The notes beneath the pieces are model-generated. The model made no database searches, was not told the origin of the DNA, and was given only the letters and a program-made list of their open reading frames with translations. From contig NZ_NGVR01000008.1 in the NCBI RefSeq assembly GCF_002777965.1, forward strand, positions 310,001 to 374,000: a stretch of 64,000 nt of DNA, in the 5' to 3' direction. A program made the translations under genes and the position numbers. The number at the start of each line of letters is the position of its first letter. Position 1 is the stretch's first letter. Shown one piece after another: positions 39,651 to 49,421 of the stretch. The stretch comes from Proteus columbae (GTDB lineage: Bacteria > Pseudomonadota > Gammaproteobacteria > Enterobacterales > Enterobacteriaceae).

Positions 39651-41102
39651 TTATCTGAAAGGTGGTTCGTTAAACGTTCTTAACTTACGAGAATGTAGTT
39701 TATCTTCTTCTTCTTTTAATAGCTCAATCGCTTGAATACCAATTTGCAGATGTTCTGATACTGCACCTTCATAAAAATGATTAGCTTGACCGGGTAATTT
39801 AATTTCACCATGTAATGGTTTATCTGATACACACAATAAAGTGCCATAAGGAACGCGAAAACGATAACCTTGTGCGGCAATTGTGGCGCTTTCCATATCA
39901 ACAGCAACAGCGCGACTTAAGTTAAATCTTCTTGCTGAAACGGAAAAACGTAATTCCCAGTTGCGATCATCCGTTGTAACAACCGTTCCCGTTCTTAATC
40001 TTTGTTTTATTTCATGCCCTGGTTTACCGCTGATCATTTTCGTAGCATCATAAAGTGCACGTTGTACTTCAGCAATATTTGGGATGGGAATATCAGGAGG
40101 TAAAACGTCATCTAAAATATGATCATCACGTAAATAAGCATGAGCCAAAACATAATCACCAAGTTGTTGGCTTTCACGTAATCCGCCACAATGACCAATC
40201 ATTAACCAAACATGAGGACGTAAAACAGCTAAGTGATCGCAAATTGTTTTCGCATTTGAAGGACCAACGCCAATATTCACTAATGTTATTCCGGGACCTT
40301 CTTTAGCAATTAAGTGATAGGCTGGCATTTGATATTTCTTCCAAGTTAAATCAGAAATTAACTTTTCAGGATCAACCGTTTCTGCCGTAATTTGCTGGAA
40401 CCCCGCACAAGAGAGTGCGCAATATGCACTATCTTTATCTGCAACTTGTTCACAAGCCCAACGAACAAACTCATCAACATAACGATTATAGTTTGTATAT
40501 AAAATATAAGGTTGAACATCTTCAGGTAGTGTTCCCGTATAATGTTTTAAACGTGCTAATGAAAAATCAGTACGCAATGCATCAAAATGAGAAAGAGGTA
40601 AAATATCCCTATCACTGATTAAACCATCGGTAATTTCATCACCAATTTTAGACAAATCAGTAGTAGGAAAGTATTTTGCTAAAGAGGCACTCATTTTTCT
40701 ATCAAAACCAATGCCTGTACCATCAATCACAAAAGGATAAGGTATTTCTTGTTTTGAAGCGGTTACTTCAAAAGTGGCATGGTAAGCATCAGCAATAAGT
40801 TGTAGTTGTTCTGACAAATAATTTTCAAATAAAGCCGGATTAGTGATCGTGGTAGAATAATTACCTGATTTTGATAATCGGCCATAAGCGCGTGTTTTAT
40901 CTTCTGTTTTAACTTCACCATACCAATGTACAGTTAATTGAGGGTAAGCAAATATTCCTTCAGCTCTTTGTTTTATATCAGGTAATTTTCCATCTTGTGC
41001 ATAATCAATAATTGCATTACGTAATGCATCGACTGCATTTTGATATTGTTGCTTTAACTCATTAATAATTTTTTGAATTTCTGGACACTGAGGTTGTGAC
41101 AT
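39651..41102 (-). CDS. amn: AMP nucleosidase Amn
   Basis: The protein has 483 residues from the ATG at 41102, supported by GAGAGG upstream; E. coli Amn has a similar length. An N-terminal regulatory domain (to about residue 180) precedes a nucleoside-phosphorylase-fold catalytic domain with GPGITLVNIGVGPSNAKTICDHLA, HVWLMIGHCGGLRESQ and VAVDMESATIAAQGYRF. It hydrolyses AMP to adenine and ribose-5-phosphate in the cytosol and helps control adenylate levels. It seems to be a single-gene unit. Confidence 0.95.
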   Translation of the reverse strand: MSQPQCPEIQKIINELKQQYQNAVDALRNAIIDYAQDGKLPDIKQRAEGIFAYPQLTVHWYGEVKTEDKTRAYGRLSKSGNYSTTITNPALFENYLSEQLQLIADAYHATFEVTASKQEIPYPFVIDGTGIGFDRKMSASLAKYFPTTDLSKIGDEITDGLISDRDILPLSHFDALRTDFSLARLKHYTGTLPEDVQPYILYTNYNRYVDEFVRWACEQVADKDSAYCALSCAGFQQITAETVDPEKLISDLTWKKYQMPAYHLIAKEGPGITLVNIGVGPSNAKTICDHLAVLRPHVWLMIGHCGGLRESQQLGDYVLAHAYLRDDHILDDVLPPDIPIPNIAEVQRALYDATKMISGKPGHEIKQRLRTGTVVTTDDRNWELRFSVSARRFNLSRAVAVDMESATIAAQGYRFRVPYGTLLCVSDKPLHGEIKLPGQANHFYEGAVSEHLQIGIQAIELLKEEEDKLHSRKLRTFNEPPFR

Positions 41103-41167
41103 AAAAGAGCCTCTCACTTATTATTGGTTTTATGACCATAATAGCAAGAAGCCCCTTTTATCCCAAA

Positions 41168-42445
41168 TCAAGATTTTAATAAACTATATTCAACTTTACT
41201 TTCATTGGTTGAAATGGAGAGTTTTTTCATTAGGTCAGGATTAAATTCAAATTTGATATTCATATTTTCTTCCAGCAAAATGAATCTCTTTTGATTGTAA
41301 TTAAATTTATCGCCAATGCTGTCTGTCATTCTTTTCTCTATTTCACTTTCATACTGATTTAATGCAACCTCTAACTTTTCCTTTGATACAGGAGCATCGA
41401 CAAAATTTTTCATATATAAATTCATAGAATTATAATCAAAGTCGGTTAAAATAAAATCTGATAGCTGATTCACTTTTTCAATATCAGACTCTGCAATTTC
41501 CTTTTTATTGTTAACAATTATAGTATATAAGTTACCTTCATTTTTTATATTAACAGATGTCTTTCCTGTAAAGGGCGAATACATTGAAGCAATAGGATCA
41601 TATTCTTCAAAAGAATCTTTTATCATTGGGAAAATACCTTGATTAAGTAATTCAAAAATAACCATAGTATCTTTATTATTTAATAGTTTTAATTTTTCCT
41701 CTAATGAAGTAATGTCAGATATACTTTCATTGTTGAATTTTAAATCATATCTTTGAATATCTTTTTCTACCTGTCCCCTAAGCTCTTTGTACTCATGTTG
41801 ATTTGCAGAATCATATATATTATCGATTAATTTCTTAGTATTAATTTTTCCGAAATATTTTTCACTATTTTCTTTTAAATATTCATATTTATTATTAAAT
41901 GATTCTTTTGCATTGAAAATATCAAGAGAAAAACCTTGTTTATCATTAGCATCAATGCATTCCATAAGAATCGCTCTAAATGCAATAGTTTTCTTTTCAT
42001 AATCTATTTTTTCATTACTTAATGTAGATAATTTATAATAATTATTAATAAATGCAGTGAGATCTTCATTATTATATTTTTTTAAATCAAGATTGAGTTC
42101 ATTTTTTACAGCCTCAATAAATGGTATGATACTTTTTTTAGATTCAATGAATCCATCACCAAAATCAATCCGATAGAATATCTCATCATTATCTACGCCA
42201 CATTTGAAATTATTTTTATAGTGTTCTCCAGCAATTTTTTTTAGATGAAAGAAATCTTTATTTTTCTCTAAAGTTGTTGCTTCTTGGTTAAGATAAACAT
42301 TTTTAATTAAAGTTAATACTTTTTTTTGCTGACTAAACCCAAACCAATCTTTTATTTTTTCCCAAATACTCATTACATTAGACGGAGAGTTATCCGATAA
42401 TTTAATTACTTTGTCAAAACTGATATTTGCATTTGAAATAATCAT
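41168..42445 (-). CDS. Candidate type III secretion effector with N-terminal WEKI motif
   Basis: The 425-residue protein has no known enzymatic domain that I recognise. Near residue 26 it reads SIWEKIKDWFGFSQQKKVL, followed by a helical stretch and FFHLKKIA, which lines up with the conserved N-terminal secretion/translocation region WEK(I/M)xxFF of Salmonella SPI-2 effectors (SifA, SspH2, SseJ, SopD2 group). The rest is Lys/Asn/Glu-rich and mostly helical, with no signal peptide or membrane segment. GC is much lower than in neighbouring amn, a sign of acquisition. No T3SS structural gene lies in the window, so delivery would depend on a system elsewhere. Confidence 0.6.
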   Translation of the reverse strand: MIISNANISFDKVIKLSDNSPSNVMSIWEKIKDWFGFSQQKKVLTLIKNVYLNQEATTLEKNKDFFHLKKIAGEHYKNNFKCGVDNDEIFYRIDFGDGFIESKKSIIPFIEAVKNELNLDLKKYNNEDLTAFINNYYKLSTLSNEKIDYEKKTIAFRAILMECIDANDKQGFSLDIFNAKESFNNKYEYLKENSEKYFGKINTKKLIDNIYDSANQHEYKELRGQVEKDIQRYDLKFNNESISDITSLEEKLKLLNNKDTMVIFELLNQGIFPMIKDSFEEYDPIASMYSPFTGKTSVNIKNEGNLYTIIVNNKKEIAESDIEKVNQLSDFILTDFDYNSMNLYMKNFVDAPVSKEKLEVALNQYESEIEKRMTDSIGDKFNYNQKRFILLEENMNIKFEFNPDLMKKLSISTNESKVEYSLLKS

Positions 42446-42578
42446 TTTAATTTTTCCATTTTAACTAAATGAAAAATTAAGATAATAAAAAATATTATTT
42501 TTTTATATAAAAAAACGCCACAAAATCATATTTTATTAAATATAAAGAACATTTCACTTAAATGAGTATTTTAAAAAA

Positions 42579-43487
42579 TCATCCTGATAGCAAGCTTAAG
42601 ACAATAGGCAGTGTAATTGCTGCAAACATTGTTTGAGAAGTAATAATTCCCGCCATTAGCTCAGAATCCCCCCCTAACTGTCTGGTTAAAATATAAGACG
42701 TCGGAGCAGTTGGGATAGAAAAGAAAATAACCAAAAGCATCATAACTAATGAAGATAAACCTAAAAAGTAAGCAACACTATACGCGATTATTGGCACAAC
42801 AAGTAAACGAGTAACAGTATTAATACTAATCATTTTACTTTCTGCTCTTAGTGTTGATAAATGTAATGCCGCACCAATACAAATAAGCCCCAAGGGTAAG
42901 CTGGTTGCTGCTAGCAATTTTAGAAATTGATCGCTACCAAAAGGAAGCCCCACTCCTGATAAATTTATTATGATCCCAATAACACAAGAGATAATTAAAG
43001 GATTTTTTATGATAGGCAGTACTAGTTGACGCAAAGTTACATTTTGTCCAGCAGTTAAACAAAGCACAGAGGTCACATTAGATAATGGAACTAGTGTTGC
43101 CAATATTAATGCAGCTATTCCTAATCCTTCAACACCAAATAGATCAGCGACAATAGCTAAACCTAAATAAGTGTTAAATCGAATATTACCTTGAACGATT
43201 GCTCCAAAACGTCCAGCTGGCCAACCTGTGATTTTTTTCAATACAACGCATAATACTGTAACAATAATCACTATAGAAAAAATAGCCCCAGCTAAATGAG
43301 GTAATTGAGGATCAGATAAAGGTGCATTTGCCAAACTATTAATTAGTAAAGCGGGAAAAAGTAAAAAATAATTTAATTTTTCAGCCCCTACCCAAAATGC
43401 TGGTTCAAATGTTTTATTTCTTCTTAAAATTGCACCTAGCGCAATTAACGCAAATAACGGCCATAACGTTAATAACACATTTTGCAT
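42579..43487 (-). CDS. AEC-family (auxin efflux carrier-like) transporter
   Basis: The 302-residue protein has ten hydrophobic segments in two five-helix halves and the AEC pattern: GAILRRNKTFEPAFWVGAEKLNYFLLFPALLINSLA near the start and VIFFSIPTAPTSYILTRQLGGDSELMAGIITSQT near the end. Bacterial members carry malate, malonate or related acids, or are uncharacterised. It stands alone, with about 90 bp to the effector candidate and 190 bp to the GNAT gene. Confidence 0.88.
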   Translation of the reverse strand: MQNVLLTLWPLFALIALGAILRRNKTFEPAFWVGAEKLNYFLLFPALLINSLANAPLSDPQLPHLAGAIFSIVIIVTVLCVVLKKITGWPAGRFGAIVQGNIRFNTYLGLAIVADLFGVEGLGIAALILATLVPLSNVTSVLCLTAGQNVTLRQLVLPIIKNPLIISCVIGIIINLSGVGLPFGSDQFLKLLAATSLPLGLICIGAALHLSTLRAESKMISINTVTRLLVVPIIAYSVAYFLGLSSLVMMLLVIFFSIPTAPTSYILTRQLGGDSELMAGIITSQTMFAAITLPIVLSLLSG

Positions 43488-43644
43488 AATATTTATCCTA
43501 GAGATATCGTGATACTTTACAATATCGCAACATCATGCGGATTGCTATTTTATATGATTAATATAAAAGCTAATTCAAAAAATGATAAAAATAAATTTAT
43601 ACCGCATTTTAAGAATAGCTTTTTTATTATTAGTCTATTATAAA

Positions 43645-43665
43645 AACCATCCTTTTAAGATGGTT
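43645..43665 (-). terminator. Terminator of the GNAT gene
   Basis: AACCATC / GATGGTT with a 7-nt loop, followed leftward by TTTTTATAATAG, lies just after the GNAT stop at 43679. Confidence 0.65.
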
Positions 43666-43678
43666 AAAACACAAACAA

Positions 43679-44158
43679 CTACTCTAAATCAATGCACATG
43701 CGGTAACAATGTAAATTTGCTTTTGCTAAATTAGAATAATAGTCACGTTCTTCTAATGCTTTAAAACCCTGTTTTAAATAAAATAATACTGCATTAGGTG
43801 TTGCATCTAAAAACAACTTGGATTGCCCTCTCTTAATTGCTTCATGTTTAAGTTGTTTTAAAATTAGTCCAGCGAATCCTTTCCCCATATATTCAGGTAA
43901 TGTAAAAATAGCTTCAGCAAAACCCGTTTTAACATCTAAAAAACCCGAAGCAACAGGAATATTATATTCTTTATAATCAATAACATAAAATGGATTATCA
44001 ATAATAGCTTGCCGATATCCTTCAGGCATTTCATCAGGAGTCCAAGCGGCTAAAATCTCTGATGGATAAACATTCTCACAACCAAATCGCAGTGCTTGAT
44101 TTCGTAAATACCACAATCTTTTGGCTTCCTGTGGTTCAGCGAGTCTAAGTTGAATCAT
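43679..44158 (-). CDS. GNAT-family N-acetyltransferase
   Basis: The start is set at the ATG at 44158, which has GGA at good spacing; in-frame alternatives lie at 44164, 44170 and 44179. The protein has 159 residues and the GNAT fold: FTLPEYMGKGFAGLILKQLKHEAIKRGQ contains the Q/R-x-x-G-x-G/A acetyl-CoA loop (as MGKGFA), then LFLDATPNAVLFYLKQGFKAL. The substrate is not known. It stands alone between AEC and the lipid operon. Confidence 0.85.
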   Translation of the reverse strand: MIQLRLAEPQEAKRLWYLRNQALRFGCENVYPSEILAAWTPDEMPEGYRQAIIDNPFYVIDYKEYNIPVASGFLDVKTGFAEAIFTLPEYMGKGFAGLILKQLKHEAIKRGQSKLFLDATPNAVLFYLKQGFKALEERDYYSNLAKANLHCYRMCIDLE

Positions 44159-44307
44159 ACTCATTTCCATCTTATTCATTAGAATTAACAGCCTCAAATT
44201 AGTGAAATAATTTATTCTAATAATGCTTTTTAAATTTTAATTTTTTAGTGTTACTTTTTTTAAGAGCGTGATATGTTTTTGAAAAAGGAATAATGTAAGG
44301 AAATTTT

Positions 44308-45417
44308 ATGCCTAATTCAGTGTTACCTTCAGCAATAAAAAAAAACTCCTCTTTTGTTGCTGGTTCTCCTCTTCCTTTTTATTATCGCTTCATCTCTAGT
44401 GCAATTAGAGAAATCTACTTTTCCAAAGTCTCACTTATTTACCATAATAGATCTCAAACTGAAAATACACATCCAAAGTTAATTCTATGTAGTCATCGGA
44501 ACAGTGCCTTTGATGGTTACATTGCATTAAAAGCATTTCCTAACACTCAAGCTTTGGCTTCAATTCAATTATTAAATAGTCCTTTAATGAAAAGTTTTTT
44601 TACGGGTATTCCCGTAGTTAGGAAAAAGGATAGACAACGTTTAGGCGTAAATGCAAATATATTTTCAAGTCCTTCAGATGCTGCAATTGCACATATAAAA
44701 GCAGGTGGTAATCTACTCTTATTCCCAGAAGGCAGTAGTGAGTGGGGTTTCCAGCCATTACCTTATCAACGAGGAGCGGCAAGAATTATTAGAACATTGA
44801 TCAGTGAGGGAGTAGTTTTTGATATTATTCCTATGGGATTGTTTTATATAGCCCCTGATAAATTCAGTTCAAAAGTTGAAGTTTATATTGGTGAAAATAT
44901 TTGTATAAATTCACAAAAAGATAATTTGTCAATCAGAGAATGGGAAGAAAATATTCATTCGGAAGTTTCTGTATCACTAAATAAGATTTCCGTTAATTGT
45001 CCAAATATTGATATTTTTGAGAAAGCATCAGCCTATGCTTTTAATAAAAACAAGGATGGTAAATCTTATGCTGAATCCTTTATTGACTATCAAAAAAACC
45101 CTTCTCAATCAAATAATGACAATCGAAATATAGAAAAAAATTCTCAATCATCTATATTAATTTGGCGTTATATTTCATTTTTATTTATGTATATTTTATT
45201 TCCAATATTATTATCATCACTTATTGCGTCTCATTTTGCTGATGCCCGTAATACCATCAGCTTTTTTAAAATATTAGGGGGGGCAATAGCAACTGCAATT
45301 TGGATCCCCATCTTAATCATGCTCCTATTCTATTTCCCCATGTTTATTGGTATAAGTTTAGCTAGTGCACTATTCGGTTTTATCTTAATAAGGAAGAAAG
45401 GCGCTGAAATATGTTAA
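44308..45417 (+). CDS. PlsC-type glycerolipid acyltransferase with C-terminal membrane helices
   Basis: The 369-residue protein has an acyltransferase domain with the HX4D motif (HRNSAFD, about residue 71), GIPVVRKKDRQ, the FPEGSSEWG phosphate-binding block and a downstream IPMGLF. About residues 278-365 add two to three membrane helices, a layout more like eukaryote-type glycerol-3-phosphate acyltransferases than bacterial PlsC. It should transfer an acyl chain to a glycerophosphate-like acceptor. AAGGAAATTTT precedes the ATG. It overlaps the PAP2 gene by seven bases and so is part of a three-gene operon. Confidence 0.85.
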   Translation: MPNSVLPSAIKKNSSFVAGSPLPFYYRFISSAIREIYFSKVSLIYHNRSQTENTHPKLILCSHRNSAFDGYIALKAFPNTQALASIQLLNSPLMKSFFTGIPVVRKKDRQRLGVNANIFSSPSDAAIAHIKAGGNLLLFPEGSSEWGFQPLPYQRGAARIIRTLISEGVVFDIIPMGLFYIAPDKFSSKVEVYIGENICINSQKDNLSIREWEENIHSEVSVSLNKISVNCPNIDIFEKASAYAFNKNKDGKSYAESFIDYQKNPSQSNNDNRNIEKNSQSSILIWRYISFLFMYILFPILLSSLIASHFADARNTISFFKILGGAIATAIWIPILIMLLFYFPMFIGISLASALFGFILIRKKGAEIC

Positions 45418-46292
45418 CTACGAAAGCCAGGATGCTTTTTAACCATTTATTTTCTCTACAATTATTTATTATTTGGGCTTTGGGAACTTACGGAAGTTGG
45501 TTAACTAATGCGACAGAAATGTTGTTCCCCATATTTTTAGGCTTTTTTTTATGGGTATTGCTCATTTTTGTTGGAAACAAAACACAACAAGCAACCTCTC
45601 ATTCCCGATTCTATTGGTTTGGCTTATTACAACTGATTGTTTGTTGGACTATTTTTCCTCTGTTTAAATCGATTCGCTATGGTTTATACCAATGGAGTTT
45701 TGATGACATTTTATATAATCTAGACAAATTCCTATGGTTTGGAAAAAGTTTGCCAGAATGGGCAATTTCTTTACAATCTGGTTGGCTAAGTGAATTTCTT
45801 TCTTTTTGCTATTTTAGCTTCTACTTGTTGATTATTGGTAGTGCCCTTTTCTTCTTTTTTAGCCGAAATAATACACTGGCTAAAAATTATTTTTTCGGCT
45901 TAATGCTAATGTATTTTTGGGGTTTTATTGGTTACTTCGCTATCCCTGCGGCAGGCCCTTACTCTGCATTTCCTTCTGACTTTAACTATCCAGTTTACTC
46001 TGGTGCCATGACATTATTTCTAACTGATCTTGTTGATAAAGGAATCACAGGAATGGATGTGTTTCCTTCATTGCATACAGGGATCACTCTTTATATTGTT
46101 GGCTTTTTCTTTTTTTCAGGTTATCGAAAAATAGCGTATTGTTTATCTCCTATCTTAATAGGACTTGTTTTGGCAACTGTCTATTTGCATTACCACTACG
46201 GCATTGATGTTATTGTCGGTGCATTACTTGCATTATTGGTGCTTTACATCACATGTAAAAATAATAAGGTCGAATATGGAACTCATTTATAA
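45411..46292 (+). CDS. PAP2-superfamily membrane phosphatase or phosphotransferase
   Basis: The 293-residue protein has about seven membrane segments and two of the PAP2 active-site motifs: FPSLHTG (the SxxH motif) and YLHYHYGIDVIVGA (the H-x4-D motif). The wide spacing and IPAAGPYSAFPSDFNYPVYSG loop resemble inositol-phosphotransferase (Aur1-like) members rather than PgpB. Such enzymes move head groups between lipids or remove a lipid phosphate. It starts inside the end of the acyltransferase gene and overlaps the start of the next gene by 17 bases. Confidence 0.85.
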   Translation: MLTTKARMLFNHLFSLQLFIIWALGTYGSWLTNATEMLFPIFLGFFLWVLLIFVGNKTQQATSHSRFYWFGLLQLIVCWTIFPLFKSIRYGLYQWSFDDILYNLDKFLWFGKSLPEWAISLQSGWLSEFLSFCYFSFYLLIIGSALFFFFSRNNTLAKNYFFGLMLMYFWGFIGYFAIPAAGPYSAFPSDFNYPVYSGAMTLFLTDLVDKGITGMDVFPSLHTGITLYIVGFFFFSGYRKIAYCLSPILIGLVLATVYLHYHYGIDVIVGALLALLVLYITCKNNKVEYGTHL

Positions 46293-48789
46293 GATTAACG
46301 AGTCTATTGCTTCTGAAGTATCTATTAGTGGGGGTAAAGGCGCGAGTTTAGCAAAAACAATTCAGTCACTGCCTGTTCCTGATGGTTTAATTCTATCTTG
46401 CCAAGCTTATCAGTTATTTATCACGCCATTACTACCTGAAATTAATCGCTTGTTATCAGAAAAAAAGCAAGAAATTGAAGCCGTTAGTAAAAATATTCGC
46501 CATTTAATTTTACAAGCATCTATACCAGAGGACTTAATTCATTCTTTAAGTTCAAGATTAAATGAGCTTCAATTAAATAATACCGCTTTGGCCGTAAGAT
46601 CTTCTGGAACATTAGAAGATATGCCTGGAGCCGCCTTTGCAGGGCAACACGATACTGTATTAGGTGTTAAAACACTGCCTAATTTATTAGATGCTATTCG
46701 CCAATGTTATGCATCTTTATGGCACACACACGTTATGCTTTATCGCCAGCATTTAAATTTACCCCATACTCAAGCATCGATGGCCGTTGTGCTACAAAGA
46801 ATGATTGACGTCCAAGAAAATGAAGCAGCAGGTGTTGCTTTTTCTGTTGATCCGGTTCAAGGCTCTCTTTCAACTGTATTAATTAATGCAGCATTTGGAT
46901 TAGGTGAAACCGTCGTTGCAGGTGAAGATCCTATTGATGAATTTCTTATTGATAGAGAAAGTTTCGCGTTAAAACAAAAAACGATTGCTCAAAAAATAAA
47001 TGCCATTGTTATGGTTGATAATGGTACTAAAATCTTACCTCTTAATTCTGCCCAACAATCCATGTCCTCATTAACAGCAGAACAGTGCAAACAAGTTGCA
47101 GAGCTTGCTATTTCAGCGGAAAAATATTTTGATTTTCCACAAGATATAGAATGGGCATTTCATAATGGAAAATTGTGGCTTTTACAATCCCGCAATGTAA
47201 CACAAATCGCCCCTATTTGGACAAGGGAAGAATCAGCAGAAAGATTCCCTAATCCTATCACGCCATTAACATGGGATATGTGTGAAGCTGGTTTTCACTC
47301 ATCATTAAACTTTAGCCTTAATCTTATGGGGCTTCCTTCGTTTAATGGTAAATGGTTCGGGATGCAAGATTATTATATTTATGGCAACCAGAATGCGGTT
47401 TCCTTGTATAGTAATCGTCTCCCTACGTCGATGATGAATGATTTACCGACCCTATTAAAATCTTTGCCTGAAATTGCACAAAAATTCAGTTGGGTACAGG
47501 AATTACCTATTACTTGGATGCGTGACTTAGATAAATATTTAATCTCTATTGGTGCATTGATGAATGAACCATTGCAGGATAAAAATTTACCTCAATTATG
47601 GGATTATGTGCAAAGAATTAATAAGTTAGGTGCTGATTACTTTTTACCTAATATTGCCATATCTTTAACTCAGCGCTCACTCTATTCCGCATTAATGGCA
47701 TTGCTAAAACTCTTCTTTAAAGAAGAAAAATATGCACATACAGCATTCGATAATTTAATTGCTATGTCCGAAACTAAAACTGGACAAGTGAATGCAGAAC
47801 TTTGGACTCTTTCTCGCTATGTTCGCCAGCACCCTCAACTTCTAAAACTTATCACATCCATTGTTCCTGAAAGTATTATGCAAGAAATTGCGCTATGTGA
47901 TCCTCATTTTCACCAGCAATTTACCTTATTCTTAGCTAATCATGGTCATAGAGAATTAGATTTTGATGCATATCATCCTACTTGGTTAGATGCCCCACAT
48001 ATTGTATTAACTCAAATTAAAGCAATGGCAGACTTAGCAGATGATAAACAGACCGATGATCCATTAGGTAAAAAAATTCTGCAATCAGAAACGGAATTTT
48101 CAATTATCTCTGATGCCCCAGAAGAGTTGCGCTTCTTCTTACAAGAGATTATTCGATTAGCTCGCGTTTATACTGCACTTGATGACTTAGAGCATTACCA
48201 AACAACTCGATTAGCCTTACCTATGCGTCGCGGGTTAAAAGCATTAGGAGAAAGATTGGTTATTCGTAGTGTCTTAGATTGCCCAATGGATATTTATTTT
48301 GCTAATGAAAAACCTTTAGCTGATGCAATTCTTGCAGATAATCCTACTGAGTGGAATCAGTTACGTCATCATATATACCAAAATAAAGCTGGATATCTAA
48401 AAGCAAAATCAGTCACACCACAATGGATCTATGGTGAAGATAGTTGTAATGCACTAAATACAAATGAGCATCAATTAAAGGGGCTAGCTGGTAGTGCAGG
48501 TATTATTGAAGGCGAAGTTTATCTTGTTTATGGCCCAGAGAATTTTGCCGAATTTCCGCAGAATGCTATTTTAGTTGCAAGAACAACTAACCCTGCTTGG
48601 ACAGCCCTCTTTTATCGTGCATCTGGCATTATTACAGAAAGTGGTGGGCCATTATCTCATGGTGCAGTTACTGCTAGAGAATTAGGATTACCAGCAGTTA
48701 TGGGTGTTCGCAATATCTTGAATATTTTAAAAAATGGACAGAAAGTGAAAGTTGATGGGCAAAAAGGCATAATTGAGATCCTGTCCTAA
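46276..48789 (+). CDS. PEP-synthase / rifampin-phosphotransferase-like enzyme
   Basis: The protein has 837 residues from the ATG at 46276 (AAGG six bases upstream); a start at 46165 would run far into the PAP2 gene. Residues 1-310 are a PPDK/PEP-synthase ATP-grasp domain (GGKGASLAKTI, AVRSSGTLEDMPGAAFAGQHDTVLG, QRMIDVQENEAAGVAFSVDP). The middle (about 315-740) is helical, like the rifampin-binding part of RPH. The C-terminus is a swivelling phospho-His domain with His795 in GGPLSHGAVTARELGLPAVMG. The pyruvate-binding TIM barrel of true PEP synthase is absent. It should pass the beta-phosphate of ATP via His to an unknown acceptor, maybe a lipid or antibiotic. Confidence 0.82.
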   Translation: MELIYKINESIASEVSISGGKGASLAKTIQSLPVPDGLILSCQAYQLFITPLLPEINRLLSEKKQEIEAVSKNIRHLILQASIPEDLIHSLSSRLNELQLNNTALAVRSSGTLEDMPGAAFAGQHDTVLGVKTLPNLLDAIRQCYASLWHTHVMLYRQHLNLPHTQASMAVVLQRMIDVQENEAAGVAFSVDPVQGSLSTVLINAAFGLGETVVAGEDPIDEFLIDRESFALKQKTIAQKINAIVMVDNGTKILPLNSAQQSMSSLTAEQCKQVAELAISAEKYFDFPQDIEWAFHNGKLWLLQSRNVTQIAPIWTREESAERFPNPITPLTWDMCEAGFHSSLNFSLNLMGLPSFNGKWFGMQDYYIYGNQNAVSLYSNRLPTSMMNDLPTLLKSLPEIAQKFSWVQELPITWMRDLDKYLISIGALMNEPLQDKNLPQLWDYVQRINKLGADYFLPNIAISLTQRSLYSALMALLKLFFKEEKYAHTAFDNLIAMSETKTGQVNAELWTLSRYVRQHPQLLKLITSIVPESIMQEIALCDPHFHQQFTLFLANHGHRELDFDAYHPTWLDAPHIVLTQIKAMADLADDKQTDDPLGKKILQSETEFSIISDAPEELRFFLQEIIRLARVYTALDDLEHYQTTRLALPMRRGLKALGERLVIRSVLDCPMDIYFANEKPLADAILADNPTEWNQLRHHIYQNKAGYLKAKSVTPQWIYGEDSCNALNTNEHQLKGLAGSAGIIEGEVYLVYGPENFAEFPQNAILVARTTNPAWTALFYRASGIITESGGPLSHGAVTARELGLPAVMGVRNILNILKNGQKVKVDGQKGIIEILS

Positions 48790-48816
48790 TTTTTTGGTAA
48801 GTAATATGTCTAGATC

Positions 48817-48845
48817 AGAAAAAGCATCTTTTAGATGCTTTTTCT
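48817..48845. terminator. Strong bidirectional terminator
   Basis: AGAAAAAGCATCT / AGATGCTTTTTCT is a perfect 13-bp stem with a 3-nt loop and A/T runs inside the arms, between the convergent PEP-synthase-like gene and the membrane protein gene ending at 48864. Confidence 0.88.
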
Positions 48846-48863
48846 TCTTAACCTACTTACTTT

Positions 48864-49355
48864 TTATTTGTTTATTTCACTATTATTTTCTTTCTCTTTT
48901 GAATCTTTATTGATATCAACTTTATAGGCTGATGGTGCAAGTAAAGCAACCAGACCTGTTATTAATAAAATAGAAAACAATACCATTAACATAGATGGTG
49001 CATTAAATAATAAGTATGGTGTTAATAAGATAGGACTAGCTGTTAAAATAAGTGAAATAATAACAGGGTGGCCTATACCTATATCTCTTATTCGTTGAGA
49101 TAAAATAAGTGTAAAGATGTAGACTTGTGTTATTAAAAACACCGTTTCCATTAGTCCATATGGTGTAAAAGAAAATTGATAGTAAAAATAATTCTCAGCA
49201 ATTAACTCCATGTTTTCGGGATAAAGCTCTATATACCATCGATCAGCTAAGTTTTCTGCAATAAAAAAGAAAATTGTCCAAGCAATTTCTAAGCCTAAAA
49301 AAGAGAGTCTACCACGTCTTTGTTGTTTCCATTGATAAGCAAGTTTAGCTTGCAT
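48864..49355 (-). CDS. Small membrane protein, DUF805-like
   Basis: The protein has 163 residues from the ATG at 49355 (AAGGG upstream). It has four hydrophobic segments. The N-terminal RRGRLSFLGLEIAWTIFFFIAE and the LSQRIRDIG in the middle resemble the GR(I/L)xxxxF and RR-x-x-D-x-G marks of DUF805 (YhaH/YiaA-like) proteins, whose function is unknown. The C-terminus is charged and cytosolic. The family match is tentative. Confidence 0.65.
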   Translation of the reverse strand: MQAKLAYQWKQQRRGRLSFLGLEIAWTIFFFIAENLADRWYIELYPENMELIAENYFYYQFSFTPYGLMETVFLITQVYIFTLILSQRIRDIGIGHPVIISLILTASPILLTPYLLFNAPSMLMVLFSILLITGLVALLAPSAYKVDINKDSKEKENNSEINK

Positions 49356-49421
49356 AATAAATCCCTTCATTTTTTAAATAGTAATTTTTTTATCATAATA
49401 CACTTAATATCTTTTTCCAAA

